Assembly: GCF_000430805.1 (NCBI RefSeq)
Contig: NZ_AUMS01000001.1
Location: 62,001 to 126,000, forward strand
Origin: Chitinilyticum aquatile DSM 21506
GTDB taxonomy: Bacteria; Pseudomonadota; Gammaproteobacteria; Burkholderiales; Chitinibacteraceae
Reading direction: 5' to 3'
DNA length: 64,000 nt
Shown here: in pieces, positions 19,528 to 29,071 of the stretch
Position numbering within the stretch: the stretch's first letter is position 1
How the letters are laid out: every line of letters starts with the position of its first letter
Program-made: the position numbers and the translations under genes
The notes under the pieces: generated by a model
Database searches by the model: none
What the model saw: only the letters and a program-made list of their open reading frames with translations
Told to the model about the DNA's origin: nothing

Positions 19528-20760
19528 TCAGTTCTCCATGGTCGTGGCTGCGACGGCAGGTGCGCTGTGCAGGAAGTAGCGCAACAGGGCCACGGTGGCC
19601 GGTGCGCACAGCAGCGTGAGCATTGCAAAGCCGCCAATGCCGGCCAGTGCATAGCCGAGCTTGGCGATTTCGATCCCCAGTGTATAGCCCAGCATCGACA
19701 GCATGCCCAGTGCGGCGGCGACGGTTCCCTTGCTGGCGGGGCTGGCAAACAGCACCAGGCGATAGAGGCCGGCCGAGGAAATGCCGCAGCCGAGCGCGTA
19801 AAGGGCAAAGCTGCCGACCAGCAATGCGGTGCTGCCTGGCAGTAGCCAGCTTGCCAGCGCCACCCCGCATAAACCGCTGCACAGCGGCGCCATGCCCAGC
19901 CACAGCAGTCGCGTGAGGGGCATGCGGCTGACCAGCGTGGCCAGCACGATGTTGCCCATAATCAGCCCTGCAAAGACCGGAATCTGCCAGAGACCGAAAT
20001 CCAGCGCCGAGAAGAGCCGGTCCTGCATGAGAATGACCGGCGACTGTCCCAGCCAGGCGAGCAGCGGCAGGCCGGCCGTGGTGAGGGCCAGTGCTCCGGC
20101 CAGAAAATGCCGGTTGCGGTAGACGCCGCTGTAATCCTGCCAGAGCGCGGCCAGATTGAGCGGTGTCTTCAGGCGCGGCGAGGTTTCCGGCATGGCAAGA
20201 TAAAGCCCGGCAAGACCGAGGCTGGCGACCGCTGCGATGGATACGAACACCCAGCGCCAGTCGCAATACTCGATGATGACCGCACCGGCCAGCGGCCCGA
20301 TCAGTGGCGAAATGAGCGCGACATTGGCCATCAGGGCGGTCACTCGGATGGCGGTGACCTCCGTGAACGCTTCCTGGATGGCGGCGTAACCGACGGCCAT
20401 CAGATAGCACAGGCCAAAGCCCTGGATGAAGCGCAGCAGCAGGAAGCTGGCAATCGAGTTGCTCAGCAGGATCAGCAGGCAGCTGGCAATGAAGATGGCG
20501 GCACCCGCAAGCATGACGGGGCGGCGACCAATGCGGTCCGAAAGGGGGCCCAGGAGCCATTGCAGGGCAACGCCACCGGCCAGATAGGCCGACATGCCGG
20601 TCGGAACCAGGCTGCTTGCCGCACCGAATTCATGCACCACAGCCGGCATGCCCGGCAGGATCATGTCGTTGCCGATGTAGGTGGCAAATTCGTATAAAAC
20701 GAGCGCAAGTGGAAAAAGGAGCGCTTTGAAACTGAGTTGCTGGATCTGGGATACTGACAT
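19528..20760 (-). CDS. mdfA: MdfA-type multidrug efflux transporter (MFS)
   Basis: Inner-membrane drug/proton antiporter of 410 aa with twelve predicted helices. The first helix carries YEFATYIGNDM, with Glu24 and Asp32 where E. coli MdfA has its essential Glu26 and Asp34. WLLGPLSDRIGRRPVMLAG and ALMANVALISPLIGPLAG closely match E. coli MdfA as I recall it. It forms a tight pair with msrA. The drug range is not predictable. Confidence 0.9.
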   Translation of the reverse strand: MSVSQIQQLSFKALLFPLALVLYEFATYIGNDMILPGMPAVVHEFGAASSLVPTGMSAYLAGGVALQWLLGPLSDRIGRRPVMLAGAAIFIASCLLILLSNSIASFLLLRFIQGFGLCYLMAVGYAAIQEAFTEVTAIRVTALMANVALISPLIGPLAGAVIIEYCDWRWVFVSIAAVASLGLAGLYLAMPETSPRLKTPLNLAALWQDYSGVYRNRHFLAGALALTTAGLPLLAWLGQSPVILMQDRLFSALDFGLWQIPVFAGLIMGNIVLATLVSRMPLTRLLWLGMAPLCSGLCGVALASWLLPGSTALLVGSFALYALGCGISSAGLYRLVLFASPASKGTVAAALGMLSMLGYTLGIEIAKLGYALAGIGGFAMLTLLCAPATVALLRYFLHSAPAVAATTMEN

Positions 20761-20862
20761 GGCGCACCGCTGGGCAAGGGCAGGACATTATGCCAGCAGG
20801 CTTCGTTGATTCAGCAATAACTATTCACATTGCCACTCAGCGTTCACAGATCGAATGGAGAT

Positions 20863-20888
20863 GCGGCTGCAGGTGGATTTGCAGCCGC
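20863..20888. other. Perfect 9-bp hairpin downstream of ccoH
   Basis: GCGGCTGCA (20863-20871) pairs with TGCAGCCGC (20880-20888). No T-tract follows on either strand, so it may be a transcript-end stabiliser rather than an intrinsic terminator. Confidence 0.4.
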
Positions 20889-20902
20889 GCAAACTGCAGG
20901 GC

Positions 20903-21406
20903 TTATTTCGCCTTGTGCTCCATCCCGAGTTCGACCGTTTCGCTGCGGTTGGGCTGCCAGTTGCCGGTGAGGCGCCACTGCTGCTGGGCGTCGGCCAGTT
21001 CCACCTTCCAGCGCGGGCTTTCCAGCGGACGGTCCAGCGGAGCAAACCAGAGCGGCCCGCCCTGCGACTGCAGGGACAGGATGTGGTCGTAGCCGGCCTG
21101 TGTCGGATGCAGCAGCTTCAGCTGCAGCGGCCCCTTGACCGGGGAATTGAACACTACGCGGATGCTCTTGCCATCGGCAGCCAGCATCACCTGCGCAGTC
21201 AGGCCCAGCGCACTGGCCGCCTGGTCGCGTTTCAGTTCCTTGTTGATTTCCTGTCCGGCCTTGTAATAGTCATCGGCTACCAGTCCGTCAAAGGAGTTGG
21301 TCGCCTGCAGGATCAGGAAGATGCTGGCAAGAACCGCGGTCAGTGGCAGGGCGATCAGCAGCCAGACATGTGCATGCCGGTACCAGGGGAGTGACTGTTT
21401 TTCCAT
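20903..21406 (-). CDS. ccoH: FixH/CcoH family protein
   Basis: Small membrane-anchored protein needed for cbb3 oxidase assembly in several bacteria. 167 aa, with a single N-terminal helix (about residues 13-33) preceded by HAHVW, then a periplasmic beta-rich FixH domain beginning VADDYYKAGQEINKEL. It starts 3 nt after the ccoG stop, so the two form an operon. Confidence 0.88.
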   Translation of the reverse strand: MEKQSLPWYRHAHVWLLIALPLTAVLASIFLILQATNSFDGLVADDYYKAGQEINKELKRDQAASALGLTAQVMLAADGKSIRVVFNSPVKGPLQLKLLHPTQAGYDHILSLQSQGGPLWFAPLDRPLESPRWKVELADAQQQWRLTGNWQPNRSETVELGMEHKAK

Positions 21407-21409
21407 GTT

Positions 21410-22855
21410 TTAACGGCCAATGAAGGTGGCCTTTTCCTTCGTGCTGATGGAGGGGTCATCCTCGGCGGTAACCGTGATGACGAACGGATGGCTGCCGGGC
21501 CCGGCGTGTTCCGGGGCAACCAGGATGCGTACTCCGACATCGTTGGTCTCGGTTGGTTGCAGATGCAGTACGCCTTTTTTCTCGGCAACAACCTTGATGC
21601 CCGGCAGTCCATCCGCCCGGATGACGAACTTGCGCTCTTTCTCCGATGCGTTCTGGATCTGGACACGATAGGAGTTTTCCAGCCAGCCATTGCTGTCGAC
21701 GCGGACCAGTGCCACGCGATCTCGATTGACATTGACCTTGACGGGCTTGCGCAGCACCAGCGAGGTTACCATCGCGGCAAACACGACCGTTAGGATGAGG
21801 CCATACAGAATGACGCGCGGGCGCCGCAAGTGCTTGATGATGTCCTGCTCGGCGTATTTGTGCTGCAGGGCATTTTCCGTGGTGTAACGGACCAGTCCGC
21901 GGGGATAGCCGACCTTGTCCATCACTTCGTCACAGGCATCGATACAGGCTGCACAGCCGATGCATTCATACTGCAGTCCGTTGCGAATGTCGATGCCGAC
22001 CGGGCAGACCTGCACGCACATGGTGCAGTCGATGCACTCGCCAAGACCTTGTGCCTTGTAGTCGCTGCCTTTCTTGCGGCTGCCACGCGGTTCGCCACGC
22101 TCGGCGTCATAGCTGATGATCAGCGTGTCCTTGTCGAACATGGCGCTCTGGAAGCGGGCATACGGGCACATGTACTTGCAGACCTGCTCGCGCATCCAGC
22201 CAGCATTGCCGTAAGTGGCAAAACCATAGAACAGGATCCAGAAGGTTTCCCAGGGGCCCAGCGTCATCGCGCCGACCGAGCCGGCCAGTTCGCGGATAGG
22301 CGTGAAAAAGCCGACAAAGGTAAACCCCGTCCACAGTGCCAGCAGCAGCCACAGCGCATGCTTGGTGGTTTTCAGACGAAGCTTGCGGGCGTTGAGCGGG
22401 CCGTTGTCGAGCTTGATGCGGGCGGCACGATCTCCTTCCACCCATTTTTCTATCCAGAGGAAAATCTCGGTGTAGACGGTCTGCGGACAGGCGTAGCCAC
22501 ACCAGAGTCGGCCGCCAATGGCTGTCCAGACAAAGAGACCCAGCGCAGAGAGGAGGAGGAGGGCTGTGAGGTAGATGAAATCCTGCGGCAGCAGGACCAG
22601 GCCGAAAATATAGAATTTGCGTTCGACCAGATTGAAGAGCAGTGCCTGGCGACCATGAATTTCCAGCCACGGCATGCCGTAGAAGAACAGCTGGGTAGCG
22701 AGAACAAAGAAAATCCGCCACTTGTTGAAGAAGCCGTTGATCCAGCGCGGATACAGCTTTTTGTGCTTCGCGTACAGGCTGATTTCTTCAACTTCGCCGT
22801 CCTCGCGAACGTCGACCACCTTGACGGGAATATCCTTCAGCTTGTTGCTCATCAT
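21410..22855 (-). CDS. ccoG: Cytochrome c oxidase accessory protein CcoG (ferredoxin-like)
   Basis: Membrane iron-sulfur protein linked to copper reduction and cbb3 oxidase assembly. 481 aa, with about five membrane helices, a cysteine in the membrane part (GRLWCGYACPQTVY) and two [4Fe-4S] motif sets: CIDCTMCVQVCP (about residue 270) and CIGCAACIDACDEV (about residue 295). A C-terminal Ig-like FixG domain follows. It is cotranscribed with ccoH behind an AT-rich palindrome. Confidence 0.93.
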   Translation of the reverse strand: MMSNKLKDIPVKVVDVREDGEVEEISLYAKHKKLYPRWINGFFNKWRIFFVLATQLFFYGMPWLEIHGRQALLFNLVERKFYIFGLVLLPQDFIYLTALLLLSALGLFVWTAIGGRLWCGYACPQTVYTEIFLWIEKWVEGDRAARIKLDNGPLNARKLRLKTTKHALWLLLALWTGFTFVGFFTPIRELAGSVGAMTLGPWETFWILFYGFATYGNAGWMREQVCKYMCPYARFQSAMFDKDTLIISYDAERGEPRGSRKKGSDYKAQGLGECIDCTMCVQVCPVGIDIRNGLQYECIGCAACIDACDEVMDKVGYPRGLVRYTTENALQHKYAEQDIIKHLRRPRVILYGLILTVVFAAMVTSLVLRKPVKVNVNRDRVALVRVDSNGWLENSYRVQIQNASEKERKFVIRADGLPGIKVVAEKKGVLHLQPTETNDVGVRILVAPEHAGPGSHPFVITVTAEDDPSISTKEKATFIGR

Positions 22856-22890
22856 CGTCTCCCTGCATGCCGGGGTGAGGCATGGCGTCA

Positions 22891-22913
22891 GTATATATTA
22901 CATAAATATATAC
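22891..22913. promoter_or_regulatory. Perfect AT-rich inverted repeat upstream of ccoG
   Basis: GTATATATT (22891-22899) and AATATATAC (22905-22913) form a perfect 9-bp dyad with a 5-nt centre, 35 nt before the ccoG start. It stands out in a GC-rich genome and could be an operator, a promoter core or a 5' UTR hairpin. Confidence 0.5.
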
Positions 22914-22956
22914 TATTAAATGATATAAGAATACTGCAACATGAATCTGCAAAGCA

Positions 22957-22985
22957 AAACGGGCGAGTTGCCTCGCCCGCCTTGC
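22957..22985 (-). terminator. Intrinsic terminator of ccoNOQP
   Basis: Read on the minus strand, GGGCGAG pairs with CTCGCCC and is followed by a T-rich run (GTTTTGCTTT). It lies just after the ccoP stop and separates ccoP from ccoG. Confidence 0.8.
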
Positions 22986-23000
22986 TGTCTTGCCAGAGAA

Positions 23001-23921
23001 TTACTTGTCTTGCTTGGCGTTCAGGCCGTACACATAAGCAGCCAGCAGATGCACCTTGTCATCACCCAGGAATTCCTTCCAGGCCGGCATCTGGTTCTGA
23101 CGGCCGTTGGTGATGGTTTCAACAATGGTGGATTCCGAAACATCGAACAGCCAATCCTTGTCGGTCAGGTTCGGGATGCCCGATTCCGGGTTACCCTTGC
23201 CTTCCGCGCCATGGCAGCTGGCGCAGGCCAGCGGCTGTGCGGTCTTGAAAATGACCTCGCCACGCGTGGCGCGCGCTTCGTTGAACTTGTTGCCGGAAAT
23301 TTTCAGCACATAGTTGGCAACGTCACGCACTTTCTCTTCACCCAGGATTGCCCCGAATGCGGGCATCTGGTTGACGCGGCCATTGGCGATGGTTTCGGTG
23401 ATCTTCTCCGGAGAACCGCCCCACAACCAGGTCGTGTCAGTGAGGTTTGGGTAGCCCTTGGCGCCGCGAGCATCGGCACCATGACACTGGATGCAGTAGG
23501 TCATGAAGAGGCGCTTGCCCAGAATTTCGGCTTTCTCGTTCTTCGCCAGTTCCGGAATCGGGGTCTTCCCGAATTCGGCGTAGATCGGGCCGAACTGCTT
23601 GTTGGCCTCGGCCATTTCCTTGGCATGCTGCCCCTGGGACGACCAGCCGAACTTGCCCTGGGATACGCCGGAGCCCGGGTACATGAAGAGATAGCCAATT
23701 GCAAAGATGATGGTCATGTAGAACATGACAACCCACCAGCCCGGCAGCGGGTTGTTGTATTCCTCGAGGTCCCCGTCCCACTTGTGGCCGGTGACTTCGA
23801 CCTTTTCACCTTTCTTGATCTTCATTTTGGTCTGGGTGACCAACACCACCAGCACGAATGCCAGCGAGAGAACCACCATGACAAGGATGTATACCGGCCA
23901 GAAGCCGCTAGTAAAGTCCAT
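23001..23921 (-). CDS. ccoP: cbb3-type cytochrome c oxidase subunit III (dihaem cytochrome c)
   Basis: Membrane-anchored dihaem cytochrome c that feeds electrons to CcoO and CcoN. 306 aa, with two helices near the N-terminus (about residues 8-28 and 60-80) and two CxxCH motifs, CIQCH (about 143-147) and CASCH (about 229-233), each followed by Met ligand candidates (QMPAFG, QMPAW). The ATG at 23921 gives the family start MDFTSGFWPVYI. Last gene of the operon. Confidence 0.96.
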   Translation of the reverse strand: MDFTSGFWPVYILVMVVLSLAFVLVVLVTQTKMKIKKGEKVEVTGHKWDGDLEEYNNPLPGWWVVMFYMTIIFAIGYLFMYPGSGVSQGKFGWSSQGQHAKEMAEANKQFGPIYAEFGKTPIPELAKNEKAEILGKRLFMTYCIQCHGADARGAKGYPNLTDTTWLWGGSPEKITETIANGRVNQMPAFGAILGEEKVRDVANYVLKISGNKFNEARATRGEVIFKTAQPLACASCHGAEGKGNPESGIPNLTDKDWLFDVSESTIVETITNGRQNQMPAWKEFLGDDKVHLLAAYVYGLNAKQDK

Positions 23922-23940
23922 TCTTATTCTCCGTGCAGGA

Positions 23941-24108
23941 TCAGGATTGCGAGCGTGACGACGGAGTGTCATCGTCCGCGATGACGTCCTGTGCTATTTC
24001 ATCGAATGCCGATTTCCTGCGCTTGCTGAACGCCCACAGGCAGATTGCCAAGAAGCACAGGAAGCCCAGGATGGTCACGATGATGCGCATGTCGTTCTGC
24101 ATAGCCAT
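23941..24108 (-). CDS. ccoQ: cbb3-type cytochrome c oxidase subunit IV, CcoQ
   Basis: Small membrane subunit that helps stabilise the oxidase. I translated it by hand: 55 aa beginning MAMQNDMRII, one hydrophobic helix (about residues 8-27), then KRRKSAF and an acidic tail. It fills the gap between ccoO (8 nt) and ccoP (19 nt), the usual place and size for ccoQ. Confidence 0.88.
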   Translation of the reverse strand: MAMQNDMRIIVTILGFLCFLAICLWAFSKRRKSAFDEIAQDVIADDDTPSSRSQS

Positions 24109-24116
24109 TCCACCTG

Positions 24117-24731
24117 TTATCTTTTGTTTTTCAGCGCAAGTCCAAGACCTTGCAGGTATGCAATGACCGCATCCATCTCTGTCTTGCCTTCAACCGCCTT
24201 GCTGGCGCCGGCGATTTCTTCATCGCTGTAGGGAACACCAACCTTGCGCAGTGCTGCCATTTTCTGCGGCATCACTTCGGCATCGACCAGATTTGCAGCC
24301 AGCCACGGGAAGGCAGGCATATTGGACTCGGGGACCACGTCACGCGGATTCATCAGGTGAGCGTAGTGCCACTCGTTCGAGTAGCGGCCGCCTACGCGGG
24401 CCAGATCCGGGCCGGTGCGCTTGGAGCCCCACTGGAAGGGGTGGTCATACACGGACTCACCGCCGACCGAGTAGTGGCCATAACGCTCGGTTTCCGCGCG
24501 GAACGGGCGAATCATCTGCGAGTGGCAGTTGTAGCAGCCTTCACGGATGTAGATGTCACGGCCGGCGAGTTGCAGTGCCGAGTACGGCTTCACGCCTTCG
24601 ATGGGCTGGGTGGCCGACTTGCTGAACATCAGCGGCAGGATTTCTACCAGCATTGCCACGCTGATGGTCAGGAATGTCAGCACGATCAGCCATGCGACGT
24701 TTTCTTCAATCAGTTTCTGGATTTTTTCCAT
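24117..24731 (-). CDS. ccoO: cbb3-type cytochrome c oxidase subunit II (monohaem cytochrome c)
   Basis: Membrane-anchored monohaem subunit that receives electrons from CcoP. 204 aa, with one N-terminal helix (about residues 12-34) and the haem motif CYNCH (about 66-70) in [15 protein letters not shown], a signature of CcoO. The distal Met is likely in [10 protein letters not shown]. It sits 17 nt after ccoN. Confidence 0.96.
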   Translation of the reverse strand: MEKIQKLIEENVAWLIVLTFLTISVAMLVEILPLMFSKSATQPIEGVKPYSALQLAGRDIYIREGCYNCHSQMIRPFRAETERYGHYSVGGESVYDHPFQWGSKRTGPDLARVGGRYSNEWHYAHLMNPRDVVPESNMPAFPWLAANLVDAEVMPQKMAALRKVGVPYSDEEIAGASKAVEGKTEMDAVIAYLQGLGLALKNKR

Positions 24732-24748
24732 TATTTTTATCTCCCCAA

Positions 24749-26173
24749 TCAGTGAGCGTGAGCCGCAATGGCCGGAATCTGCGCATCGACAGCCTTGCCG
24801 TCAAATGCGGTACGCAGCACGTTGTACAGCATCAGGAACATGCCGGAGAGGAAGATCGCGCCACCCAGGAAGCGGATGAGGTAGTACGGATAGGAAGCCT
24901 TCACCGCATCGATGAATGCGTACATCAGGGTGCCATCCGCATTGACTGCGCGCCACATCAGACCCTGCGTCACACCGGCGATCCACATCGAAGCGATGTA
25001 GAGCACTACGCCGACGGTGGCCAGCCAGAAGTGGGCTTCGATCAGCTTGATCGAATGCATTTGCTCGCGGTTAAACAGGCGCGGAATCAGGTAGTAGATC
25101 GAGCCGATGGAGACCATGGCAACCCATCCCAGTGCGCCGGAATGCACGTGGCCAACCGTCCAGTCGGTATAGTGCGACAGGGCATTGACGGTCTTGATCG
25201 ACATCATCGGGCCTTCAAAGGTCGACATGCCGTAGAAGGACAGCGCGGTGATCAGGAACTTCAGAATCGGATCGCTGCGCAGTTTGTGCCATGCACCGGA
25301 CAGGGTCATGATGCCGTTGATCATGCCACCCCAGCTCGGCGCCAGCAGAATCAGCGAGAAGACCATGCCGAGCGACTGGGTCCAGTCAGGCAGGGCGGTA
25401 TAGTGCAGGTGGTGCGGGCCGGCCCACATGTAGGTGAAGATCAGCGCCCAGAAGTGCACGACCGACAGGCGATAGGAGTAGACCGGGCGGCCTGCCTGCT
25501 TCGGAACGAAGTAGTACATCATGCCCAGGAATGCTGCGGTCAGGAAGAAGCCAACAGCATTGTGGCCATACCACCACTGCACCATCGCGTCGACAGCGCC
25601 GGCGTAGACGGAGTAGGACTTGGTGAGGGTAACCGGAACGGCCAGGCTGTTTACGATGTGCAGCAGTGCGACCGCCAGAATGAATGCAGCGAAGAACCAG
25701 TTGGCCACATAGATGTGCTGAACCTTGCGCTTGGCAATCGTGCCGAAAAAGACGACCGCGTAGGCTACCCATACGATGGTGATCAGGATGTCGATTGGCC
25801 ATTCGAGCTCGGCGTATTCCTTGCCCGAGGTAAAGCCCAGTGGCAGGGTGATTGCGGCAAGCACGATGACGAGTTGCCAGCCCCAGAACGTGAAGGCGGC
25901 GAGCTTGTCACAGAAGAGGCGGGTATTGCAGGTGCGTTGTACGACGTAGTAGGACGTGGCAAACAGTGCACAGCCACCGAACGCGAAAATGACCGCGTTA
26001 GTGTGCAGTGGACGCAGGCGCCCGAAGTGCAGATAAGGTCCGATGTTCAGTTCCGGCCAGTACATCTGTGCAGCACAGATGACGCCAACCAGCATTCCGA
26101 CAATCCCCCAGATCACGGTCATGATCGAGAATTGCCGCACCACGTGGTAATTGTATGTGGCTTGGTTTTCCAT
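24749..26173 (-). CDS. ccoN: cbb3-type cytochrome c oxidase subunit I
   Basis: Catalytic haem-copper subunit that reduces oxygen to water and pumps protons, suited to low oxygen. 474 aa, twelve predicted helices. Haem and copper ligands are visible as [42 protein letters not shown] and [10 protein letters not shown]. It is the first gene of ccoNOQP and lies behind a class II FNR-type promoter. Confidence 0.97.
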   Translation of the reverse strand: MENQATYNYHVVRQFSIMTVIWGIVGMLVGVICAAQMYWPELNIGPYLHFGRLRPLHTNAVIFAFGGCALFATSYYVVQRTCNTRLFCDKLAAFTFWGWQLVIVLAAITLPLGFTSGKEYAELEWPIDILITIVWVAYAVVFFGTIAKRKVQHIYVANWFFAAFILAVALLHIVNSLAVPVTLTKSYSVYAGAVDAMVQWWYGHNAVGFFLTAAFLGMMYYFVPKQAGRPVYSYRLSVVHFWALIFTYMWAGPHHLHYTALPDWTQSLGMVFSLILLAPSWGGMINGIMTLSGAWHKLRSDPILKFLITALSFYGMSTFEGPMMSIKTVNALSHYTDWTVGHVHSGALGWVAMVSIGSIYYLIPRLFNREQMHSIKLIEAHFWLATVGVVLYIASMWIAGVTQGLMWRAVNADGTLMYAFIDAVKASYPYYLIRFLGGAIFLSGMFLMLYNVLRTAFDGKAVDAQIPAIAAHAH

Positions 26174-26336
26174 AAGAGCGCTCCGATTGATCTCCAGAAA
26201 CCCTGCGGTATTTTGTAAGGTTTTGGAAGGCTTGCTTTGGTGATTTTTATTGCCGGCCTGGTACCCCGTGCAGGATTCCGGTCAGCTATTTTAAGCGAGG
26301 GCTGCGCCTGTGCTTGGCGCAACAACCGCCTGCGGG

Positions 26337-26378
26337 ACTATATCCCTGATTTTTCTAGGGTCAATTGATGCTGATCAA
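26337..26378 (-). promoter_or_regulatory. FNR/ANR-type promoter of ccoNOQP
   Basis: A perfect FNR box, TTGAT-GCTG-ATCAA, lies at 26365-26378. On the minus strand TATAGT at 26337-26342 would be the -10 box, giving a start near 26330 and centring the FNR box at about -41.5, the class II activation position. The start of ccoN is about 157 nt further downstream. Oxygen control is inferred from this layout. Confidence 0.8.
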
Positions 26379-26423
26379 GCAGGCATCGTCTGTGTGGCGC
26401 GAATTGTACCCTTCCACCGTTTA

Positions 26424-26606
26424 TCAGTCAGGTGTTTTTTCTTCATTCGCGCGGTCGGCAACACTCTTGTCGTCATCCTGCAGGACGCGCCATCCGGGGC
26501 CTTCCAGATCGTCGAACTGCCCGCTGCGTACCGACCACCAGAATATCAGCCCGATGAGAAACACCAGCAGAACAGAAAGCGGGATCAACAGGTAGAGGCT
26601 TTCCAT
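26424..26606 (-). CDS. ccoS: cbb3 oxidase assembly protein CcoS
   Basis: 60-aa membrane protein needed for cofactor insertion into cbb3 oxidase. One N-terminal helix (about residues 5-27) is followed by SGQFDDLEGPGWRVL, the family hallmark, and a charged tail. It starts 3 nt after the ccoI stop. Confidence 0.93.
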   Translation of the reverse strand: MESLYLLIPLSVLLVFLIGLIFWWSVRSGQFDDLEGPGWRVLQDDDKSVADRANEEKTPD

Positions 26607-26609
26607 GAA

Positions 26610-29039
26610 TTATTTCCTGATTCTGCCGGATGCCGCGAGACGCAGTGCGTTGCAGACGACGAGGAGGGAGCTTGCTGCCATGCCGGCACTGGCAAGCCAG
26701 GGGGTGACAAAACCGCTTGCCGCCAGCGGAATGGCTGCAATATTGTAAGCCAGTGCCCATGCCAGGTTCTGCCGGATGATCGCGCGGGTCTTGCCGGCAA
26801 GGGCAAGCAGGCGTGGAATACCATTCAGTCGGTTGTTCAGAAGTACCATGTCGCCTGCTGCATGGCTGATGTCCACTCCGCAGCCCATCGCAACCGAAAC
26901 ATGCGCAGCAGCAAGCACAGGTGCATCATTGATGCCGTCACCCAGCATCATGACTTTTCGTCCACCGGCCTGCAGTTTTTGCACATAGTCTAGTTTCTGC
27001 TCTGGCGATGCCTGTCCGGTGGCCTGTTTGATGCCAAGAGTGTCGGCCACATGCATGACAGCATCCGGATGGTCGCCTGAAAGCAGGTGCAGTGTGAAGC
27101 CAGCGGCGGTCAGTGTGCTGACCATCTCATGCGCATCATCCCGCAATGTGTCGCCCAGCAATAGCGCGGCCAGCCATGCATCTTCCCGCGCCAGTACGAG
27201 CAGCGTTTCCCGGCTGTTTTGCGGCAAGGGGCGGGCTTGTGCATTCGGGCATTGCGCGGCGATGAAGCCCGGGTTGCCGATAAAATAGCGCTGACCGGCA
27301 ACCGTGCCGGTCATTCCGCCGCCTGGGTGGTACTCGACGTCACTGGCCGGTGTGGTGTCCGGCAATTTCAAGGCGTGGGCAAGCGGGTGGTTCGAGCTGG
27401 CTTCGAGGGCGGCCGCAATCCGGCTCGCTTCGGCTGCTGTAGCCTCGAAAGGGATTATCGCGCGCAGGCCGGGTTGGCCGATGGTCAGCGTTCCGGTTTT
27501 GTCGAAGACGATGTCGGTGATCTGTGCTGCATCTTCCAGGCTGTCCGGTCGATGACTCAGAATGCCAAGGTGTGCCAGGTGTCCGGTGGCGGCAACCAGT
27601 GCCGCAGGTGTGGCCAGAGACAGCGCGCAAGGGCAGGAGATCACCAGAACCGCCACGGTAATCGGCAGGGCGTGTGCTGGGTCGTGCATCTGCCAGTACC
27701 ACCAGGTGGCTCCGGCGATCAGCAGCAGGGCCAGTACAAACCAGCCGGCGATACGGTCCGCAAGCTGTGCCAGCTGCGGTTTATGCTGCATGGCGGCATC
27801 CAGTAGTCGCACGATGGAGGCAAGGCGGGTGTGCTCGCCGATCTGTGTGACGCGAATGGTCAGCGGCGAGCGCAGGTTGCTGGCGCCTCCGGTGACCGCA
27901 TCGCCGGCCTGTTTCTGGATCGGTGTGCTTTCGCCTGAGAGCAGGGCTTCGTCCACTTCGCTCTTTCCGTCGACGACAAGACCGTCGACAGGGATGATTT
28001 CTCCCGGGCGGCAGACGACCAGATCGCCCACCGCCAGCTTGCTGACGGGATATTCTTCCAGCTGCTGTTCTGCGCCACTTCCGGACAGCTTATGCGTAAA
28101 TGCCGGGATGAGCTTGACCAGTTGCTCGGTGGCAGCGCCGGCACGGTGCCGTGCGCGCATTTCGAGATAGCGTCCTCCCAGCAGCAGGAAGACGAACATG
28201 CTCACCGAATCGAAATAGACTTCGCCGTGCCCCTGCCAGAGCGAGTGCAGGCTGGCAACGAATGCTGCCAGGACGCCTATCGTGACGGGCAAATCCATGC
28301 CGGCGCGGCGGCGCTTGAGGTCGCGCCAGGCCGATTCATAGAAGGGCCAGCTGGAATACAGGACGACAGGCAAGGTCAGCAGCATGCTGGCCCAGTTGAG
28401 CAGGCTGAGCCATTCAGGTGCGATTTCGCCGGCCGGAGCCAGGTAAACGGGGACCGCAAACATCATGACCTGCATCATCGACAGGCCGGCAGTCCAGAGG
28501 CGGAATTGTGCCTGTTTGTTGCGCTTGTTCCAGGCTTCTTCGGCCTTGGCGTGATCATAAGGGTGGGCCCGGTAGCCAATGACGGTGATGGCTTCCAGAA
28601 TCGCTGACAGTTTGATTCGGGCCGGATCCCAGCGCACGCGCGCGCGGTGAGTGCTGTAGTTGATGGACACGGCAAGCACGCCGGGAAGACGGCTGATGTG
28701 CTGTTCGTTCAGCCAGATGCAGGCCGCGCAGGTAATTCCCTCCAGCAGCAGGTGTGCTTCCCGGCTTTCTTCGCTGGCTGCGTTGACAAAGCTGTCCTGC
28801 AATTGCTCGTCATCATACAGGCGCAACTGGGCAAGCAGCTCGGCAGGTATGGGTGTTGCGGGCGTGGCTGTATCGGTGCGGTCGTCGTAATAGCGTTCCA
28901 GTCCGCTGTCGATGATGGTCCGGGCGACTGCCTGGCAACCGGCGCAGCAACAGGGGTGCTCGCTGCCGCGGAATCTGACGGGGAAGCTGGCTGGCCCGGG
29001 AACGGGTTCGCAACAATGGAAGCAGGATGGATCGGGCAT
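26610..29039 (-). CDS. ccoI: Copper-transporting P1B ATPase of cbb3 assembly
   Basis: ATP-driven copper exporter that supplies copper to cbb3 oxidase. 809 aa: an N-terminal Cys-rich metal-binding segment (CFHC and CCCAGC, residues about 6-36), a heavy-metal domain with ITCAACI (about 100), helices, the membrane metal site CPC (about 466), the phosphorylated Asp in DKTGT (about 511) and the hinge GDGINDAP. The N-terminal zinc-ribbon-like cap is typical of FixI/CcoI. Gene order ccoI-ccoS-ccoN supports the call. Confidence 0.95.
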   Translation of the reverse strand: MPDPSCFHCCEPVPGPASFPVRFRGSEHPCCCAGCQAVARTIIDSGLERYYDDRTDTATPATPIPAELLAQLRLYDDEQLQDSFVNAASEESREAHLLLEGITCAACIWLNEQHISRLPGVLAVSINYSTHRARVRWDPARIKLSAILEAITVIGYRAHPYDHAKAEEAWNKRNKQAQFRLWTAGLSMMQVMMFAVPVYLAPAGEIAPEWLSLLNWASMLLTLPVVLYSSWPFYESAWRDLKRRRAGMDLPVTIGVLAAFVASLHSLWQGHGEVYFDSVSMFVFLLLGGRYLEMRARHRAGAATEQLVKLIPAFTHKLSGSGAEQQLEEYPVSKLAVGDLVVCRPGEIIPVDGLVVDGKSEVDEALLSGESTPIQKQAGDAVTGGASNLRSPLTIRVTQIGEHTRLASIVRLLDAAMQHKPQLAQLADRIAGWFVLALLLIAGATWWYWQMHDPAHALPITVAVLVISCPCALSLATPAALVAATGHLAHLGILSHRPDSLEDAAQITDIVFDKTGTLTIGQPGLRAIIPFEATAAEASRIAAALEASSNHPLAHALKLPDTTPASDVEYHPGGGMTGTVAGQRYFIGNPGFIAAQCPNAQARPLPQNSRETLLVLAREDAWLAALLLGDTLRDDAHEMVSTLTAAGFTLHLLSGDHPDAVMHVADTLGIKQATGQASPEQKLDYVQKLQAGGRKVMMLGDGINDAPVLAAAHVSVAMGCGVDISHAAGDMVLLNNRLNGIPRLLALAGKTRAIIRQNLAWALAYNIAAIPLAASGFVTPWLASAGMAASSLLVVCNALRLAASGRIRK

Positions 29040-29071
29040 CTGCCCATTCTACCGCAGAGTGTTCCTTGCGT

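Noticed and set aside
22952-22990. Element-like hairpin after ccoP
   Set aside because: It is a normal intrinsic terminator and shares none of the fixed blocks of the 61-nt family.
24674-26218. 514-aa open frame antisense to ccoN
   Set aside because: Shadow of ccoN with His/Gln/Arg-rich translation and no known features.
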